This document shows, in pieces, positions 61,080 to 64,000 of a DNA stretch of 64,000 nucleotides. Source of the DNA: Paracoccaceae bacterium (GTDB lineage Bacteria > Pseudomonadota > Alphaproteobacteria > Rhodobacterales > Rhodobacteraceae); the NCBI GenBank assembly GCA_017510335.1, contig JAFWNM010000028.1:186001-250000 (forward strand). Direction: 5' to 3'. The translations under genes and the position numbers were made by a program. Every line of letters starts with the position of its first letter. The first letter of the stretch is position 1. The notes below the pieces were generated by a model. The model was not told where the DNA came from, ran no database searches, and worked only from the letters and a program-made list of their open reading frames with translations.

Positions 61080-61472
61080 TCAGTTTACACGCGTCCAAGC
61101 TGACTCTCGGCACAGTCCCATGACACAGCCCGAAACGCCAAGCTCGCGCCCGCGCAATTCCATGCGCGACGTATAGGTGCGGTCGCGGTCCGGGGCATAG
61201 ACGCGACCGTTCCGATATTGCCCGTCCCCTTGCGGTTCCATGTCCCAGACAATGGCACGCCCGATATTGTCCGACGCGATCTGTTGTGAACTGCCGTCAA
61301 ACGCCGCGACCAGCCCGCCACATATTTTACCGTTGGAACAGGTCTGTATCTGGACATGACCGAAATTGCCGTTGTCATCAGGGGCGGTTTTCCAAAGCCC
61401 GTGCGCAGGGTCGGCCAGTGCAGGGACTGCAAACAGGGCCAGAAGGCCCGCCATCAGGATCGAATTTTTCAT
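61080..61472 (-). CDS. DUF2147 exported protein
   Basis: This 130-residue protein has a signal peptide (KNSILMAGLLALFAVPALA) and a DUF2147 domain with HGLWKTAPDDNGNFGHVQI and IGRAIVWDMEPQGDGQYRNGRVYAPDRDRTYTSRMEL, and two Cys near its end (SGCVMGLCRES). The ATG at 61472 has AGGAGG. Family function unknown. Confidence 0.88.
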   Translation of the reverse strand: MKNSILMAGLLALFAVPALADPAHGLWKTAPDDNGNFGHVQIQTCSNGKICGGLVAAFDGSSQQIASDNIGRAIVWDMEPQGDGQYRNGRVYAPDRDRTYTSRMELRGRELGVSGCVMGLCRESAWTRVN

Positions 61473-61579
61473 GCTCACTCCTCCTAAGCAGGAAGAGGTG
61501 TTGTGCCAAAGCAGGCATATGGCAAGCACGACCTCGCGTCAGGCACGATCGTAGGACAGGCACGGGGGCGCGCGCAGCA

Positions 61580-61605
61580 AAAAGGCGCCCGCGAAGGCGC
61601 CTTTT
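61580..61605 (-). terminator. Terminator of the BCCT transporter gene
   Basis: A 10-bp stem AAAAGGCGCC / GGCGCCTTTT with a 6-base loop lies between the BCCT stop and the DUF2147 gene, with five T on the minus strand. Confidence 0.85.
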
Positions 61606-61625
61606 GGTTTTGTGCATGTGCGGCG

Positions 61626-63308
61626 CTATCCGCGCGGTTCGCTAAGCAACCCCTTGATCAGTGCGTAGCAGGCCAGCACCAGAACTATGGCGAATGGCAG
61701 CCCTGTCGACACAGACGCAGCCTGCAAGGCGGCCAGCCCGCCCCCGATCAGCAGGGCCGCGGCCACCAGCCCTTCGAAAATGACCCAGAAAATCCGCTGG
61801 CTGACAGGGGCATTGATCTTGCCACCCGCTGTTATCGTATCAATGACCAACGACCCTGAATCTGACGATGTGACAAAGAAGACAATCACCAGAATGATTG
61901 CAATCGTCGATGTGATGGCCGCCAGTGGCAGTTCCGACAGCATGCCAAACAACGACAATTCAGGCACATACGCCGCGATGACATAGCCATAAACCGAACT
62001 TTCGGTGACTGTGTTGATCAGTTGGTCAATGGCCGTGCCGCCGAAAACGGTCATCCAGATTGCGGATACAAGGGTGGGAATCAGCAGCACACAGGTCAGG
62101 AATTCGCGCACAGTGCGGCCCCGGCTGACGCGTGCAATGAACATGCCCACAAATGGCGACCAGCTGATCCACCACGCCCAGTAGAATGCAGTCCACCCCT
62201 GCCGGTAGCCGTCATCCTCGCGCCCGATCGGGTTGGACAAATTGATGATTTCACCGAAATACGCCCCCAGATTGCCCAGAAACTGCGTCACCAATGTCAG
62301 TGTCGGCCCTACCAGAAGCACGAAGCCCAACAGCAGCAGCGCAAGCCCCATGTTGATTTCCGACAGCAGTTTCACACCGCCATCAAGCCCGCGCAGCACC
62401 GATATCAGCGCCATGCCCGTAATGATGAAAATAAGGATGACAGAGGCCGTGACCGTGTCGTTGATGCCGTCAATCCCGAAGACAAACCCAATGCCCGCCG
62501 TGGCCTGCTGTGCCCCAAGGCCCAGCGATGTGGCCAGCCCGAACAACGTGGCAAACACTGCCAGAATATCAATGACATGGCCCGGCCAGCCCCAGATGCG
62601 TTCCCCGAAAATCGGGTAGAAGATGGAACGCACTGTCAACGGCAGCCCCTTGTTATAGGCAAATAACGCCAGCGACAGCGCGACGACCGCATATATTGCC
62701 CAAGGGTGCAAGCCCCAGTGATAGATGGTTGCGGCCATGGCTGTCAGTCGCGCGGCTTCTACTGCGGCGGGGTCAACAAGAACGCCGTCAACAATGCCGA
62801 TATCGCGCATCAGCGGCTGATCGCCCCATGGCGTGCCGAAGTAATACACAGGTTCGAGCACCCCAAAGAACATCAGGCCAATGCCCATGCCTGCGGCGAA
62901 CAGCATCGCAAACCAGCCTGCATAACTGTAATCCGGCGTTGCATCCACACCGCCAATGCGCACCCGGCCCAGTGGCGACACCAGAATACCCAGACAGACC
63001 AGCACAAACAGATTGCCCGCCATCAGGAAGAACCAGTCGAAGCTGGATGTCAGAAATCCGCGCAGGTCCGTAAGTATTGGCCCAACCTGGTTCTGGAAGG
63101 CCAGTGTGATGATGACAAACGCAACGACCACCAACCCCGAAATCGCAAAGACAGGGTTATGTATGTCCAGCCCGAACGGGCCGATTTGCGGGGTTATGTT
63201 ATCCTGTCCGACCTCGTAATCAGTTTCAATGATTTCGGACGCTCCTTCGGGTTCGGGCAGGGCTTCTGCCTCGTCGGTATGTGTGTCGTCATCGTCATGG
63301 TTCGACAT
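61626..63308 (-). CDS. BCCT-family betaine/choline/carnitine transporter
   Basis: This 560-residue transporter has 12 predicted helices, the GMGIGLMFFGVLEP motif (equivalent to the Gly-rich stretch in BetP) and WWISWSPFVGMFIARVSRGRTVREF with the conserved Trp residues of the substrate site. The N-terminal 40 residues are very acidic (DDDDTHTDEAEAL). It imports a compatible solute with Na+ or H+ under osmotic stress. Which solute is not determined. Confidence 0.92.
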   Translation of the reverse strand: MSNHDDDDTHTDEAEALPEPEGASEIIETDYEVGQDNITPQIGPFGLDIHNPVFAISGLVVVAFVIITLAFQNQVGPILTDLRGFLTSSFDWFFLMAGNLFVLVCLGILVSPLGRVRIGGVDATPDYSYAGWFAMLFAAGMGIGLMFFGVLEPVYYFGTPWGDQPLMRDIGIVDGVLVDPAAVEAARLTAMAATIYHWGLHPWAIYAVVALSLALFAYNKGLPLTVRSIFYPIFGERIWGWPGHVIDILAVFATLFGLATSLGLGAQQATAGIGFVFGIDGINDTVTASVILIFIITGMALISVLRGLDGGVKLLSEINMGLALLLLGFVLLVGPTLTLVTQFLGNLGAYFGEIINLSNPIGREDDGYRQGWTAFYWAWWISWSPFVGMFIARVSRGRTVREFLTCVLLIPTLVSAIWMTVFGGTAIDQLINTVTESSVYGYVIAAYVPELSLFGMLSELPLAAITSTIAIILVIVFFVTSSDSGSLVIDTITAGGKINAPVSQRIFWVIFEGLVAAALLIGGGLAALQAASVSTGLPFAIVLVLACYALIKGLLSEPRG

Positions 63309-63386
63309 GTTCTTCTCCAGTTTTCGTGACGGATGGGGTGGCCCTGACCCGGCACCAGTCAGGGCGCAAATTCATTGTTCCCGGTG

Positions 63387-63809
63387 TCAGCTGTGCGCAC
63401 GCACCAGAAACACCGACGCCTTGGACCGCGCGGCAATGGTGTCGCCATGCCCTGCCCAGATATAGTCCAGCGCTTTGGGGGCATGGGTCTGCATAACAAC
63501 CAGATCCCCGCCCAGATCCTCGATCGCGCCAAGCAGGGTCTTGTCTGTATCTATTGTGGGGTCGGGGCTGATGCAGGCGGTGGCGCTGCTTTTCAGCCCA
63601 TGCGCAGCGCCTTGTTCCTGCGCGAAGGCCTGCAGCTTGCGTTCATATTCCTGCGGGGTGTGTGCAACGGGACTGGGCGCAGTGCCGGTCACCCCCACAA
63701 AGCAGATTTCCGCCTTGTAATGGATTGCCAGATCAAGCGCTGTTTGCAGTGCCTTGGTCAGATGGTCGACATGTGTCAGGTCGACCGGAAATATCACTTT
63801 CCGATACAT
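63387..63809 (-). CDS. Universal stress protein
   Basis: This 140-residue single Usp-domain protein (MYRKVIFPVDLTHVDHLTKALQ.. IHYKAEICFVGVTG) lacks the canonical G-x2-G-x9-G[S/T] loop, reading WAGHGDTIAARSKASVFLV, so it may not bind ATP. The ATG at 63809 with GGAGGG is chosen. It lies 78 bp upstream of the BCCT gene in the same direction and is probably cotranscribed with it. Confidence 0.85.
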   Translation of the reverse strand: MYRKVIFPVDLTHVDHLTKALQTALDLAIHYKAEICFVGVTGTAPSPVAHTPQEYERKLQAFAQEQGAAHGLKSSATACISPDPTIDTDKTLLGAIEDLGGDLVVMQTHAPKALDYIWAGHGDTIAARSKASVFLVRAHS

Positions 63810-64000
63810 GGTCCCTCCTGTTGTCATTTGGGGACAGATTTATGATGATTGAATGCTTAATGGTAACACAGGCGTGAAGGGGGATTGCAACCCCTGCGGC
63901 GAAATAATGTGCAAATTCGACATATCTTGGCCAGCAAGGGCGGCTTTTACATTCGCGGGCGCAATGCTAGGTCTGACACAGACCATAATGGAGGCATAGG
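63810..64000. other. Upstream region of the usp-BCCT unit
   Basis: No gene is seen. The minus strand shows TTGCAA (about 63887) and a T/A-rich region near 63860 that could form a promoter for usp, but the match is weak. Confidence 0.4.

Noticed and set aside
1-64000. CRISPR array or cas genes
   Set aside because: No regularly spaced direct repeats and no Cas-like protein were found.

Overview
The window looks like chromosomal DNA of a Rhodobacteraceae alphaproteobacterium. The coding sequence is GC-rich. The lipoyl domain on the pyruvate dehydrogenase E1-beta subunit, the phr-cfa and trgAB pairs and the Hint-domain protein are all arrangements I know from Rhodobacter/Roseobacter relatives. 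A BCCT-type osmolyte transporter would suit a saline or alkaline habitat. I do not assign a genus.

Bases 1 to about 25.25 kb are a transposable (Mu-type) prophage cut by the left edge of the window. It reads right to left. At the immunity end are a membrane-anchored cargo gene, a LexA/S24-type repressor and a three-site operator. These are followed by a tightly overlapping early operon: Ner-position gene, small proteins, ParB-like protein, MuA-like transposase, MuB-like ATPase, regulators and a Mor-like activator. Then come a lysozyme/holin lysis unit, Mu-type head genes (terminase, portal, F, protease/scaffold, T, gp36, gpG) and finally a P2-type contractile tail module in P2 gene order (V, W, J, I, fibre, sheath). 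The phage is therefore a Mu/P2 mosaic. Two intergenic spots, before the lysozyme and before the head protease gene, carry the same bipartite motif (an 18-bp dyad plus an 18-bp element at an identical 13-bp spacing). I read it as the phage late promoter. A cluster of four inverted GTTGCATGTT repeats lies at the immunity end, and the exact phage-host junction between about 25.25 and 25.84 kb is not resolved.

From 25.84 kb on the genes are ordinary host housekeeping and stress genes: gpt-fabI, pdxH, a double cold-shock protein with a DUF192 protein, tRNA-Pro, pabB-pabC, an IMPACT-type protein, a probable 6S RNA, a UbiH-type hydroxylase, a nucleotidase, a tRNA-Gly(CCC) with three broken pairs, ssb, a lytic transglycosylase, a class V aminotransferase, a photolyase-CFA synthase-trgAB stress group, a branched-chain amino acid ABC transporter (livJGFHM) with a MocA-like gene, guaA, glycerate kinase, fabG-acpP-fabF-mltG, pdhABC, two universal stress proteins, a Hint-domain protein, a DUF2147 protein and a BCCT transporter.

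Functional groups: fatty-acid synthesis (fabI, fabG, acpP, fabF), folate (pabBC), purine (gpt, guaA), acetyl-CoA supply (pdhABC), stress (phr/cfa/trgAB, usp, csp, BCCT) and a probably intact prophage. The most useful new observations are the prophage late-promoter motif, the internal scaffold start inside the protease gene, the operator array, the end repeats, the cargo gene, the degenerate tRNA-Gly, and two structured RNA candidates (6S at 32.0-32.17 kb and an unnamed small RNA at 60.84-60.95 kb).
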